Below, one piece after another: positions 1 to 8,377 of a stretch of 64,000 bases of DNA (its first letter is position 1; the number at the start of each line of letters is the position of its first letter). The stretch spans positions 116,047 to 180,046 of the forward strand of contig NZ_JBDQZI010000008.1 of the NCBI RefSeq assembly GCF_042920265.1, given 5' to 3'. A program made the position numbers and the translations under genes. The notes beneath the pieces were generated by a model. That model saw only the letters and a list, made by a program, of their open reading frames with translations, was not told the DNA's origin and made no database searches. Origin of the DNA: Lysinibacillus_B sp042920265 (lineage in GTDB: Bacteria > Bacillota > Bacilli > Bacillales_A > Planococcaceae).

Positions 1-795
1 ATGAGCGGATTACAAACAAAAAATTTAACGTTAAATTATGGCGATCAGCATATTATTCATGATTTAAGCTTTGAAATGCCACTTGAAAAAATTACGGTGC
101 TGGTTGGTGCGAATGGGAGTGGGAAATCTACATTATTACGCTCATTAGCCCGCCTTTTAAAACCTATATCGGGAGAAGTACTACTGGATGAACAACGATT
201 ACAGTCGATTTCAACAAAAGAAATTGCCAAAAAACTAGCTATTCTTCCACAAGGACCTGTTGCACCAGAAGGCATTACGGTACAGCAACTCGTCAAGCAA
301 GGCCGCTACCCACATCAACGGTGGTTTCAACAATGGTCTGAGGAGGATGAACACTTAGTTGAACAAGCGTTGGCAGCTACGCAACTACTTTCTTTTAAAG
401 ATAAGCCAGTGGACGCTTTATCGGGTGGACAGCGACAAAGAGCTTGGATTGCGATGACACTCGCACAACAAACGCCGATTTTGCTATTAGATGAGCCAAC
501 GACTTATTTAGATATGACACATCAAATTGAATTACTCGATTTTTTATTTGATTTGAATAGACAGCATCGCCGAACAATTGTGATGGTGCTGCATGATTTA
601 AATCTTGCTTGTCGCTATGCCGATCACTTAGTAGCCATTCATAACCGAACGGTTGCTGTACAAGGACCTCCTGAACACATTGTGACGGCTAAAATGGTAC
701 AAGAAATTTTTAATATGGAAGCGATGATAGAAGAAGATCCATTTTTCGGTACCCCTTTATGTATTCCTAAAGGAAAAGGGCGATATGTCAAATGA
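1..795 (+). CDS. Ferric-siderophore ABC transporter ATP-binding protein (FecE/FhuC family)
   Basis: Cytoplasmic ATPase of a siderophore or haem importer, 264 aa, the usual size for the FecE/FhuC family. Walker A GANGSGKST lies near residues 36-44, the signature LSGGQRQR near 140, Walker B ILLLDEPT near 160 and the H-loop in MVLHDLN near 199. The ATG is the first base of the window, so the start may be right but its ribosome site and any upstream permease genes cannot be seen. It overlaps the next gene (FhuF-like) by four bases, which supports an iron-uptake operon. Substrate is not readable from the sequence; iron-siderophore is inferred from family and neighbour. Confidence 0.9.
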   Translation: MSGLQTKNLTLNYGDQHIIHDLSFEMPLEKITVLVGANGSGKSTLLRSLARLLKPISGEVLLDEQRLQSISTKEIAKKLAILPQGPVAPEGITVQQLVKQGRYPHQRWFQQWSEEDEHLVEQALAATQLLSFKDKPVDALSGGQRQRAWIAMTLAQQTPILLLDEPTTYLDMTHQIELLDFLFDLNRQHRRTIVMVLHDLNLACRYADHLVAIHNRTVAVQGPPEHIVTAKMVQEIFNMEAMIEEDPFFGTPLCIPKGKGRYVK

Positions 796-1448
796 ACTTA
801 GAGCTATATGGTATAGAAAAACGTAGCGCTGATGAAGGCATTCCTTTAGTTCACTTACTTAACAAAGACATACTAATGCCAATCGTTCAACAATATGCGA
901 CCTCTCTCGGTACAGAGTCGTTAGCGATAGCAGGTTCTTTATTTATAAAACGGTATGCCGTCCTTGTGGCAGCTTCCTCGCTCGATTATTTCGGTCTCCA
1001 AAAGGAAACGAAAGATTGGTGGTCAACGGCTCGATTTGAGCCAAAAACATTTACACTTCTCATGGAAAAAGATGTACAGAAAGCATGGGTGGAAGACTGG
1101 AAAGAGCGGCTTTTTGCTGAGCATTTGACGCCTCTTGTAGAGTTGGTTGCAAAAGAATGTAAAGTACCTCAAAACATACTTTGGGAAAATATAGCCGTTC
1201 GTTTACAAGCTGTTTTGCGTAAACAGGAAAAAGTATATTCGACTTTTGTATTAGAGCAACAATTTACAGAACTAACCTGTGTTGAGGCGCATTGGCTAGG
1301 GAGAACAGGCAATCCGTTGCGAAAGTATCTCCAAAAAGGGCAACAATGGAGTCAGATACCAATAAGAAAGACTTGCTGTCGTTATTATCAAGTCAAAAAA
1401 GAAGATGAAAATCCATACTGTGGCAATTGCCCGCTTAAGAAAGATTAA
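792..1448 (+). CDS. FhuF-like [2Fe-2S] ferric-siderophore reductase
   Basis: 218 aa. The C-terminus carries the FhuF-type iron-sulfur motif: two adjacent cysteines followed after about ten residues by CGNC (CC-x10-C-x2-C, residues about 194-210). Proteins of this family reduce iron inside imported siderophores in the cytoplasm to release it. The rest of the protein is poorly conserved, as is normal for the family. It is translationally coupled to the upstream ABC ATPase through an ATGA overlap, and a hairpin terminator follows about 50 bp downstream. The N-terminal fold assignment is from family knowledge; the cysteine pattern is seen directly. Confidence 0.8.
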   Translation: MNLELYGIEKRSADEGIPLVHLLNKDILMPIVQQYATSLGTESLAIAGSLFIKRYAVLVAASSLDYFGLQKETKDWWSTARFEPKTFTLLMEKDVQKAWVEDWKERLFAEHLTPLVELVAKECKVPQNILWENIAVRLQAVLRKQEKVYSTFVLEQQFTELTCVEAHWLGRTGNPLRKYLQKGQQWSQIPIRKTCCRYYQVKKEDENPYCGNCPLKKD

Positions 1449-1497
1449 AGGAATAACGCCTGGTGTTCGTAACTTAATAGGATGCTAGTAAAGTGAA

Positions 1498-1540
1498 AAG
1501 TCGATTTGTACCCATAATTTTGGTATCAATCGGCTTTTTT
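1498..1540 (+). terminator. Intrinsic terminator after the siderophore operon
   Basis: AAGTCGATT at 1498-1506 pairs with AATCGGCTT at 1528-1536 (one G-U pair), with an inner ACC/GGT, and runs into a T-tract. It closes the ATPase-FhuF transcript. Confidence 0.75.
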
Positions 1541-1748
1541 GTGATCTCTTTTTAAAAGTTTTTCTCTGCAAACTGAATACAAAATGTATGCGTTTTTTGT
1601 TAAATATTAGGTGATTAAAGTGCGATATAGTTTTAAAATAAAGTAAACAGCATACCTTATTTTACTAAAAGGTCAGTTTAGTACAATGAGAATTTGGCGT
1701 GTTAGTTAAACATGGCTCTAATGGGGAACTGTAGAGGAGGCGATGGAT

Positions 1749-1889
1749 ATGAGAGGTAGAAATAATAGAGATGATTATATGCATAGTAGTTCAGAAAAAA
1801 ATGCAACGACAGGTTGGACAATGAAAGGGTTTATCTATTTTTTCATTATCGTAATAATTGTAGGAATAATTAAGTGGCTATTTTTGTAG
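1749..1889 (+). CDS. 46-aa single-pass membrane protein (unrecognised)
   Basis: A small open frame with a strong AGGAGG site at 1735-1740, eight bases before the ATG at 1749 (a second in-frame ATG at 1743 is too close to the site). The product has a polar, Arg/Asn-rich N-terminal half (residues 1-26) and a hydrophobic C-terminal helix of about 18 residues rich in Ile, Val and Phe, ending KWLFL. This suggests a tail-anchored peptide with a cytoplasmic head. It stands alone between the FhuF terminator and the EamA gene. I do not recognise the family; coding status rests on the ribosome site and the coherent membrane helix. Confidence 0.6.
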   Translation: MRGRNNRDDYMHSSSEKNATTGWTMKGFIYFFIIVIIVGIIKWLFL

Positions 1890-1945
1890 ATTTGGGTTTT
1901 AGTAGTTACTTTTCAAACAGAGAAATAACAGTATTTGTTTTTGTT

Positions 1946-1970
1946 CAATCCAATCCAATCCAATCCAAAT
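1946..1970 (+). repeat. CAATC short tandem repeat
   Basis: Four perfect CAATC units at 1946-1965 followed by a degenerate fifth, in the noncoding spacer between the small membrane protein and the EamA gene. Together with the hairpin at 1498 this is all I see in the 1449-2098 spacer apart from the small gene. Confidence 0.7.
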
Positions 1971-2098
1971 CATTATGTAACCCCTTTACATAAAATTGGT
2001 TTTAAAAATAGGCTGTAATTGGTACTACTTCAAACCAATTATTGGTGTTAACCTTACGATAAAATATTTTGTTTGGGATTACTAGTTGGGGGGATGAA

Positions 2099-2989
2099 GT
2101 GAATACGGGCTATTTAAAAATACTAGTGGCTATGTGTATTGTAGGCAGTTCAGTCGTTGTAGGAAAATTAATCGTGCAGGATATCCCTATATTTATTGCA
2201 TGCGTATTAAGATTTCTCATTGCATCAATCATTCTTGTTCCATTGTTAATTTTAAAAGAGGGGATTCCATCTTTGACTAAAAAAGAGTTTTTAGTCTTAT
2301 TTGGTCAAGCAATAAGTGGGGTATTTTTATTTAATATTTTCATGCTTTACGGATTGAAATATACATCTGCTATTGAAGCAGGAGTCATTACAAGTACTAT
2401 TCCAGCAGTTATAGGGATACTTTCTTTGTTCTTGTTAAATGAAAAATTGACGAAGAAAAAGAGTGTAGGCATATTTTGTGCGATGTTAGGGGTTTTATCT
2501 ATGAATGTATTGAGCAGTAGTTCCGAGCAAATGAGTTCCTTGGGTGGAAATCTTTTAATATTGGGCGCTGTACTGGGAGAAGCGTTATTTATTATATTTG
2601 GAAAGTTATCATCTAATCGAGTAAGCCCTCTTACGATATCAACAATGGTGAGTATTTTCGGTTTCATTTTGTTTTTACCCTTTGCCATTTATGAAGCGAA
2701 AGAATTCAACTTTTTAGATATTAGTTTGGGGAACTGGGGGAATATTTTATATTTTGGAATCGTTGTAACCGTAATTGCGTTTCTTTTAATGTATGACGGA
2801 TTAAAAACAGTATCAGCGAGTTCAACAGGCGTACTAACAAGTGTGCTACCAGTCAGTTCACTAATTCTTTCGTTTTTAATTTTAAAGGAAAAATTAATGT
2901 ACATACATTTTGTAGGAATGCTGTTAGTCATAGTTGCCATTTTCCTGATTTCAATGGAACCTTCAAATCAGGAAGGAAGAAATATTTGA
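2099..2989 (+). CDS. DMT-superfamily (EamA) transporter
   Basis: 296 aa integral membrane protein with about ten hydrophobic segments and two EamA halves, the second containing the typical TASSTGVLTSVLPV-like stretch near residue 240. Such proteins export small metabolites or amino acids; the substrate is unknown here. I use GTG at 2099, preceded by a G-rich ribosome site, rather than the upstream TTG at 2069, because the ten extra residues are polar and the first membrane segment starts right after the GTG. It appears monocistronic; the next gene has its own ribosome site 80 bp later. Confidence 0.8.
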   Translation: MNTGYLKILVAMCIVGSSVVVGKLIVQDIPIFIACVLRFLIASIILVPLLILKEGIPSLTKKEFLVLFGQAISGVFLFNIFMLYGLKYTSAIEAGVITSTIPAVIGILSLFLLNEKLTKKKSVGIFCAMLGVLSMNVLSSSSEQMSSLGGNLLILGAVLGEALFIIFGKLSSNRVSPLTISTMVSIFGFILFLPFAIYEAKEFNFLDISLGNWGNILYFGIVVTVIAFLLMYDGLKTVSASSTGVLTSVLPVSSLILSFLILKEKLMYIHFVGMLLVIVAIFLISMEPSNQEGRNI

Positions 2990-3068
2990 TTAAATGTAAT
3001 AATATGTTAAATTCTCTGTTTTATTATGCTAAAGTATAGTTAATTCTTAGTATAAGAGGTGAGTTTAG

Positions 3069-3776
3069 ATGAGTAGAGTTGAGCAGAGAGCAAAGTTAGA
3101 TTTAGAACGGATTGTGTTTATTGGAAGAACCTTTGAAGAGTATGTGGATATGTTTTCTCTTTCAATGAAAGAATTGGAAGGAAAGAGCATACTCGATTGT
3201 CCAGCAGGGGCTTGTTCTTTTACAGCTGTTGGTCACAAATTAGGTTTAGATATTACAGCGTGTGATATCGCTTATGATCATCCCGTAGAACAGTTAGAAA
3301 GTAAAGGACTTCAAGATATTGAACATGCAATGAAAGGTATGGAGAAAGTAAAAAATAATTATATTTGGCGCTATTTCGATAGTATAGAGACGCTTAAAAA
3401 ACATCGTGTACATGCTTTAGAACATTGTACGAGTCATATGAGGGAATCAAGTAAACATTATATTCCTGTCACGTTACCTGTCTTACCGTTTCAAGATCAA
3501 GAATTTGATATACTTCTATCGGCACACTTTCTATTTATGTATGCCGATAGATTAGATCATCAGTTTCATATACAGACATTAAATGAATTATTAAGGGTGA
3601 CAAAAGAAGAAGTTCGCATTTTTCCGCTCGTCGATTTAGAGGGGAAAAGATACCCGTATTTAGAGCAGCTAATGGTTGATCTAATGGATAAAGGCTATGT
3701 AGTGGAGGAAGTCAATGTTCCGTATGAATTTATGACAAATGCCAATGCAATGTTAAAAATAAAGATAAATGCATAA
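3069..3776 (+). CDS. Class I SAM-dependent methyltransferase-like protein
   Basis: 235 aa. Residues 40-51 (ILDCPAGACSFT) resemble motif I of Rossmann-fold methyltransferases and TACDIAYDH near residue 62 fits the acidic end of strand 2. FQDQEFDILLSAHFLF near residue 143 resembles the strand-4 region of small-molecule methyltransferases. The substrate is unknown, and the motif I glycine pattern is weaker than in canonical enzymes, so activity is inferred. The start has a fair ribosome site (AGAGGTGAG) just upstream. The next gene, a tautomerase-like protein, starts 28 bp downstream, so the two may be co-transcribed. Confidence 0.65.
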   Translation: MSRVEQRAKLDLERIVFIGRTFEEYVDMFSLSMKELEGKSILDCPAGACSFTAVGHKLGLDITACDIAYDHPVEQLESKGLQDIEHAMKGMEKVKNNYIWRYFDSIETLKKHRVHALEHCTSHMRESSKHYIPVTLPVLPFQDQEFDILLSAHFLFMYADRLDHQFHIQTLNELLRVTKEEVRIFPLVDLEGKRYPYLEQLMVDLMDKGYVVEEVNVPYEFMTNANAMLKIKINA

Positions 3777-3804
3777 ATTGAAGTGAGCAAGGGGGAAGCG
3801 GTAA

Positions 3805-4194
3805 GTGGGACAAATTAAAATTTACGGGGTAAAGGATCGATTAATTCCAATTAGAGAAATGCTATCAGAAATTATTCATTCATGCATGGTAGCGGCTTTG
3901 GCATTGCCTGCTGATAAGAAATTCCACCGTTTTTTTCCTATGGAGAAAGAGGATTTTTATTTTGCAAACGGAAGAACGGAAGCCTATACAATCATTGAAA
4001 TTAGTATGTTTGAAGGGCGAACAGTAGAAGCTAAAAAGCAATTAATCAACCTGCTATTTGAACGTTTAAATAGCGAATTAAACCTTTCTCCTCAAGACGT
4101 TGAAATAACAATTTTTGAAACGCCCCAACACAACTGGGGAATAAGGGGATTACCTGGGGATGAGTTATCCTTAAATTATAAAGTCAATGTATGA
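3805..4194 (+). CDS. Tautomerase-family protein (4-oxalocrotonate tautomerase-like)
   Basis: 129 aa, starting at GTG with an AGGGGGAAG ribosome site. The pattern of the larger tautomerase family (B. subtilis YrdN type) is visible: an IIEISMFEGR strand with the conserved FEGR, followed by a helix beginning VEAKKQLI and a second strand VEITIFETP near the end. The mature N-terminal proline expected in classical 4-OT enzymes is not at position 2 (sequence MGQIKIYG), so either the start is internal or the catalytic residue differs. Role unknown; possibly co-transcribed with the methyltransferase-like gene upstream. A perfect hairpin terminator follows. Confidence 0.65.
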   Translation: MGQIKIYGVKDRLIPIREMLSEIIHSCMVAALALPADKKFHRFFPMEKEDFYFANGRTEAYTIIEISMFEGRTVEAKKQLINLLFERLNSELNLSPQDVEITIFETPQHNWGIRGLPGDELSLNYKVNV

Positions 4195-4247
4195 AAAACT
4201 AGCAGCCACTTTTTTGTAAAGTAAATTAAGTATCGGATGTGAAATAA

Positions 4248-4290
4248 AAAGACTTGATTCATTTAACCTCTATGAATCAAGTCTTTCTTT
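4248..4290 (+). terminator. Intrinsic terminator, 15-bp perfect stem
   Basis: AAAGACTTGATTCAT at 4248-4262 pairs perfectly with 4272-4286, loop of nine bases, followed by CTTTT. It closes the tautomerase transcript. The spacer to 4480 holds nothing else I can identify. Confidence 0.85.
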
Positions 4291-4479
4291 TAAGGAAAGC
4301 TCTATTTTAATTAAACTATTGATATTTTACGCCTCTTTTATTCGTAGAAATTGAGGGACACTTAGCAAGTAACGATAGCTTGTCACTATATAGGGTTTAA
4401 TTTGAATATGCATTGAGAGGGAGTTTTAATATCTTAAATGGCTATCGTAAAGTTGGGACTATAAATTATGTATATAAAA

Positions 4480-4990
4480 TTAGTTGTTAACATTAAATAA
4501 ATCCATCAGTTCATTTATTTTTCCTTTGAGTTCAGTATAAGATTTAATCAATCTAGGGTTGCCATTTAAATTTTCTAAATTAGTATAGTAACTTAATGCA
4601 GAATGTAAAACGGCTTTAAAAAAAGGGTGCGCTGAAACAACGCTACTATAATCTAAATACGTAATAGGATCCCGTATTATACGTATGGTACACATGTAAT
4701 TCTATATTATTATTGTTTAAACTTATCATAATTCCATCAATGCCAAATGTCGCTGCTCCATTTCCATTTTCGATGTAGATTTCGAGTCCCCGAATTAAAT
4801 CTCTCCACAGATTTAATCCCTTCATATCTGGTCCTAAGATAATATTGTTATTATAATTAATTATTATTGAGATGTCTAAATACTCAATAAAGTCATACAT
4901 TAATAGATGTTTTATCTGTTCTATATCTTCAAATTTATAGTAACATTCTGATGGATACTGTTCATAGTGTAATGCAGAAAAACATCCGAA
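4480..4990 (-). pseudogene. Frameshifted remnant of an unrecognised gene
   Basis: Two overlapping minus-strand frames read as one protein split by a frameshift. The upstream frame (down to a stop near 4646) gives a stretch including GLNLWRDLIRGLEIYIENG. The other frame continues (4695 to 4480) with ITYLDYSSVVSAHPFFKAVL and ends in a plausible C-terminus. The upstream frame also extends past its first ATG (4900) to about 4990 with protein-like sequence (HYEQYPSECYYKFEDIEQ) but has no start codon before a TAA. So the gene has lost its N-terminus and suffered a shift near 4650-4695. I do not recognise the family. Confidence 0.55.
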
Positions 4991-5034
4991 TAATACTTTT
5001 TATCAACAACTAATTTTAAAAAAATAGAAAAATT

Positions 5035-5080
5035 AAATGGTTCTACATATTAGATATGACTAATATGTAGAACCATTTCT
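5035..5080 (-). terminator. Intrinsic terminator, 18-bp perfect stem
   Basis: 5035-5052 pairs perfectly with 5061-5078 around an eight-base loop (GATATGAC). On the minus strand it is followed by a T-rich run, so it serves the DnaD-domain gene that ends at 5143; the plus strand is also T-rich after it. Confidence 0.8.
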
Positions 5081-5142
5081 TCTTTTACTAAAGCCTCCGT
5101 TAGTTGAAGAAGGATTTACAAGTAGGGCCACCCTACTAATAA

Positions 5143-5580
5143 CTATTTCTCTGATGACTCTTTGTACTTCTTATGTTCTTCCCTAACAAAGACAATAGCC
5201 TTTTCAACAGTTAATATATTTTCCTTGTGCCAATTTTCACCCATTTCTTTTACCAACGGGTGAACTATTCCGATTCTACTAAAAATTGCAACATAATCAA
5301 GTAATACATTTATTACGCCATCTTTTAATCCCAATAACTGCAAATCCTTAATAAGTTTTATATCATCCTCGGTAACAGTATCGTAGCGTTCTTTAATAAA
5401 ATCAAAAGGCATTGTAGATTTAACCTGTTTTATATACCATTCATCGGTCGTCATTCCAGTTTTAGCTTTGAATTGTTGTTCGCTCCATTCCTCTATTGTC
5501 ATTCCGTATATTTCTTGAAATCGTTCTTCAGGTGTCGTCCCATGTATTACCTTACCCTGTACTTTTTTATCTTTGGTCAT
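5143..5580 (-). CDS. DnaD-domain protein
   Basis: 145 aa. The C-terminal half (about residues 85-140) reads LKDGVINVLLDYV, then WHKENILTVEKAIVFVREEHKKYKE, matching the DnaD-like domain of Bacillus DnaB/DnaD replication-loading proteins (L-x-x-G-V-[IV]-N-V-L-x-[DE]-Y, then W-x(n)-T-x-E-A). The N-terminus contains two similar short segments (YGMTIEEWSEQQF and TGMTTDEWYIKQV), apparently an internal duplication. It is much shorter than chromosomal DnaB, so a role in chromosome initiation is unlikely to be its main job; plasmid- or phage-derived origin is possible. It has its own terminator. Confidence 0.65.
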   Translation of the reverse strand: MTKDKKVQGKVIHGTTPEERFQEIYGMTIEEWSEQQFKAKTGMTTDEWYIKQVKSTMPFDFIKERYDTVTEDDIKLIKDLQLLGLKDGVINVLLDYVAIFSRIGIVHPLVKEMGENWHKENILTVEKAIVFVREEHKKYKESSEK

Positions 5581-5762
5581 TTATTCTCTCCTTAATATTC
5601 CCATCTAATCTTATTGAACTAAACTGCCTGGTTAGTTGAATAAGAAGGGGAGATTTATTCTACTTCTTGTTTATTTTTAGCAAAAAGCGTCTCAATAAAA
5701 ATCATGTATACCTCCTAAAACTTTCATGCATATATTTGTTATTTAAAAAATTCATAAAGCCT

Positions 5763-7163
5763 CTATTTATCTGTAATCACAGCACCAGTCATCGCATCGA
5801 TATACCGGATCGAATTTCTTGTGTGCTGGTCACAGAGTTGATAAGTAAGAAAATAGGTATCTGTTTCGCTATCGTAATCTTTTTTCCATGCTAATTCAAA
5901 ATCCATATGATTACATACAATTTTTTGTGCGTCGTGTAAGGAGATAGCAGGTTCGGTTGGTAGCGCGCGCAGTTGCTCTATATGAATGCGTGGTCCACTG
6001 TAATAATCAACCAGTCCTGTTGTCCGATTAACAGCAACGACTACTAATTCTTGTATAGTGATGCCATGGCGATTGTGCAAATAAAATACGAATGATTCTT
6101 TCATCGAATTATCATCTTCCTCACGCTCTCGAACAACTTGCTGTAAATAGGGATATACATCTGGCACGATGATTTGTAAAAATTGTATAGCCTTTTGAAA
6201 GCACTCTTCATGATTTAGCTGAAGATCCCCTTGTCTTTCAAGAAACCACATAAAACTTCGCACTTTGCCAGTTTCTTTTGAAATGAAGGCTTTCACCGTA
6301 TCCTCTGAACGTTTCATGAAAAAGCTATTCATTGAGTAATCCTCTTTTTTCATCGCCCACTCTTTATCTCGCCACACAATCCCTATTTCATAGTCCCAAT
6401 CAACTTCACGAATTATTTCCATATTATCTGTAATGCCAATGATCTCTTCAATCGATAATTGTTTATCAACAGTTGTAAACGAAAAAGGGGGTACCGACAT
6501 ATAGTTCTCAGGCTCGTGTTCTTCATGCACAATCGTTAATGTTGACTGCAACGTGTCAGCTTTATATTGATGAAAGGAATTCACTTCGTACACAAGTCGG
6601 AGTCCGTTTTCACTTACATGATGAACACTTTTAGACAAATTCGTAATCGTTAGCTGTAAATCAAGATGATTTCGTACATGTTCTTGTAGTGCTTCTTTAG
6701 AAATGAACGTTGTTGGTATTTCAGGAATGGGCTTTACGCCATTATATGTAAAGGTAATAATATCCCCAGAAGAATCAATGTCAATAAAGCATCCTGCTCT
6801 TGGTAAAGGCAAATTGAATACAAGTTGTTCATAATAAAACCGATCTGCACAAGAAAGCTGCTTCGTTTGATAGAAGGTTAAATTGTTTAATGCGTCAGGA
6901 TAATGACTTAACAAAAAGTGTTCTGCTCGAGCTTTTTTTTCGTCTATTGTTAGTGACGATACATCCGAGCAATCATTGCTTGTATCAATGGATAAACGAG
7001 TTAAGTTACCGAATGAATCCAGCTCTACGCTGATCCCTTCATCTTTTGCCTCATTAATCCAAGAAAACATAGCGCCCTCGTTATATTCTTCTATGACAAG
7101 TTGAAAATCGTTTCGTAATGGCACCAATGATTGCGCACGCTGTTTTAAGCTTTCTTTTTGCAA
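5763..7163 (-). CDS. YcdB/YcdC repeated-domain protein
   Basis: 466 aa from TTG at 7163, which lies eight bases after a GGAGG; the alternative GTG at 7172 overlaps that ribosome site. The protein has repeated units in which a helix (for example KKARAEHFLLSHYPDALNNL, residues about 75-95) is followed by beta-strands ending ITFTYNGVKPIPEIP. This is the pattern of the YcdB/YcdC repeated domain, distantly PepSY-like, found in Bacillus. No signal peptide is visible, so it is probably cytoplasmic. Function is unknown. It is monocistronic and faces away from the neighbouring plus-strand gene at 7320. Confidence 0.65.
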   Translation of the reverse strand: MQKESLKQRAQSLVPLRNDFQLVIEEYNEGAMFSWINEAKDEGISVELDSFGNLTRLSIDTSNDCSDVSSLTIDEKKARAEHFLLSHYPDALNNLTFYQTKQLSCADRFYYEQLVFNLPLPRAGCFIDIDSSGDIITFTYNGVKPIPEIPTTFISKEALQEHVRNHLDLQLTITNLSKSVHHVSENGLRLVYEVNSFHQYKADTLQSTLTIVHEEHEPENYMSVPPFSFTTVDKQLSIEEIIGITDNMEIIREVDWDYEIGIVWRDKEWAMKKEDYSMNSFFMKRSEDTVKAFISKETGKVRSFMWFLERQGDLQLNHEECFQKAIQFLQIIVPDVYPYLQQVVREREEDDNSMKESFVFYLHNRHGITIQELVVVAVNRTTGLVDYYSGPRIHIEQLRALPTEPAISLHDAQKIVCNHMDFELAWKKDYDSETDTYFLTYQLCDQHTRNSIRYIDAMTGAVITDK

Positions 7164-7319
7164 GAAAAGCACCTCCGTTTATTCTGACAAGAGAATATTT
7201 GTTCTTAGTATATCCATTATTATCCTTTTATTCAACGAGAAACCTGATTGTGTCCTTACACGCATCACTGCAACGATTCATACTATAAAAAGATTAGCGA
7301 TTAGCTAGGAGGAATTTTG

Positions 7320-7727
7320 TTGTATTACAATTCTTATCCGTATTATGTATATCCACTTCATTACCCTGTATGGTTGATGCCGCAACATGTTGCTACGCCA
7401 TCTCAAAGGCAAATAGCCATGCCGACAAACGAACCGAACCGTAGCCCTTACCCTCCTGTGAATATTCAAAAATTAGAAACATCGGTGAAACAAATGCAAA
7501 ACATTGTCCAACAGGTTCAATTGCTACTTGATAAAATCGCCAAATCGGAGCAGTTTGCACATGAGCTCATGGACGAGGCACAACGTTCCAATCAAGCAGC
7601 TGTTGATCGATTAATTAAATCAGTAGGTATTACACTCCAATTTGAGGCGAAATATACACCAGACGGTATTCGCATTGTGTTTAAAGAAAAGGACTGCTGT
7701 GGTTTAACGGTGATTTTACAGTGGTGA
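7320..7727 (+). CDS. Hypothetical protein with Tyr/Pro-rich N-terminus and central coiled coil
   Basis: 135 aa. Two tandem TTG codons lie at 7317 and 7320; the second is seven bases after AGGAGG and is preferred. Residues 1-25 are rich in Tyr and Pro (YYNSYPYYVYPLHYP), residues about 50-100 form a Gln/Lys-rich heptad-like helix, and the C-terminus holds adjacent cysteines (DCCGL). Tyr/Pro-rich small proteins in Bacillales are often spore-coat or envelope associated, but that is inference only. I do not recognise a named family. No obvious operon partners. Confidence 0.55.
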   Translation: MYYNSYPYYVYPLHYPVWLMPQHVATPSQRQIAMPTNEPNRSPYPPVNIQKLETSVKQMQNIVQQVQLLLDKIAKSEQFAHELMDEAQRSNQAAVDRLIKSVGITLQFEAKYTPDGIRIVFKEKDCCGLTVILQW

Positions 7728-7781
7728 ATGAATTGTAGGGGAAAAGTATATAAGTTTTCATACAGCTGATGAATTAAAGCA

Positions 7782-7819
7782 TGTCAGGTACAATGAGATG
7801 GCGATACAGGTACCTGACA
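7782..7819. repeat. 10-bp perfect inverted repeat (possible terminator)
   Basis: TGTCAGGTAC at 7782-7791 and GTACCTGACA at 7810-7819, between the convergent 7320 gene and the marR gene. There is no T-tract, so a terminator role is uncertain. Confidence 0.5.
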
Positions 7820-7825
7820 CGGATG

Positions 7826-8254
7826 TTAATAAAATAATTGCTTTTGCAAAAGCTGCAATGCTTGCTCGATGCTTCTCAATTCCTCTTGAGAGGCATTTTG
7901 TATTTTTTGTTGGAAAAACACTTCAATTTGGTCGAATGTTGTTTTCATCACCTTTTTACCTTCTTCTGTTAGATGCACAGTCTGCTTTCGTCTATCGTCT
8001 GTCGCTGTGTGCTTTTCAATTAGTTGTTTGTCCTGTAATTTTTTTAACTCACGGCTTGTGTTCGGTAGTGACATATGCAGACAATCGCTAATGTCACTTG
8101 GCGTTACAGGTGGGCTTACATAAATGTATTCAAGAATGTTGTATTGGACAGGCGTGATATATGGTGGCTTTACCTGTTTTTTGATGTCATGTGTCACTTC
8201 ATGTACCGCAGCTGAAAAAGCAACAAATTGTTGAAAAAGCTTTGTTTGATCCAT
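7826..8254 (-). CDS. MarR-family transcriptional regulator
   Basis: 142 aa winged-helix protein. The recognition region reads VTPSDISDCLHMSLPNTSRELKKL (residues about 50-73), followed by the wing with TDDRRKQTVHLTEEGKK (about 85-101), typical of MarR. It is transcribed divergently from the flavodoxin-fold reductase at 8378, and two similar palindromes lie between them. The simplest reading is a repressor of both itself and the reductase, responding to an electrophile or phenolic compound; the ligand is not known. The start has an AGGGAGG-type site (reverse of CCTCCCT-like bases at 8263-8270). Confidence 0.85.
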   Translation of the reverse strand: MDQTKLFQQFVAFSAAVHEVTHDIKKQVKPPYITPVQYNILEYIYVSPPVTPSDISDCLHMSLPNTSRELKKLQDKQLIEKHTATDDRRKQTVHLTEEGKKVMKTTFDQIEVFFQQKIQNASQEELRSIEQALQLLQKQLFY

Positions 8255-8303
8255 AGAGCAATCCCTCCTTTATTTACAACATAGCAAATTTGTTATCATA
8301 AAA

Positions 8304-8323
8304 CAATTATCATTTGACAACTA
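8304..8323. promoter_or_regulatory. Operator-like palindrome 1 (marR/reductase intergenic)
   Basis: On the minus strand this reads TAGTTGTCAAATGATAATTG, a degenerate version of the perfect palindrome 40 bp away. It lies upstream of the MarR gene. Confidence 0.6.
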
Positions 8324-8341
8324 AAGGAGAGGTAGGTATTA

Positions 8342-8365
8342 TTTAGTTATCAAAAGATAACTAAA
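8342..8365. promoter_or_regulatory. Operator-like palindrome 2 (perfect)
   Basis: TTTAGTTATC at 8342-8351 and GATAACTAAA at 8356-8365 form a perfect 10+10 inverted repeat around AAAA, just upstream of the reductase ribosome site. Size and spacing suit a MarR dimer site. Confidence 0.7.
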
Positions 8366-8377
8366 AGGGGGAATTAT

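Noticed and set aside
2347..2688. Minus-strand frame inside the EamA transporter gene
   Set aside because: Shadow of a gene with clear membrane pattern on the other strand; no independent support.
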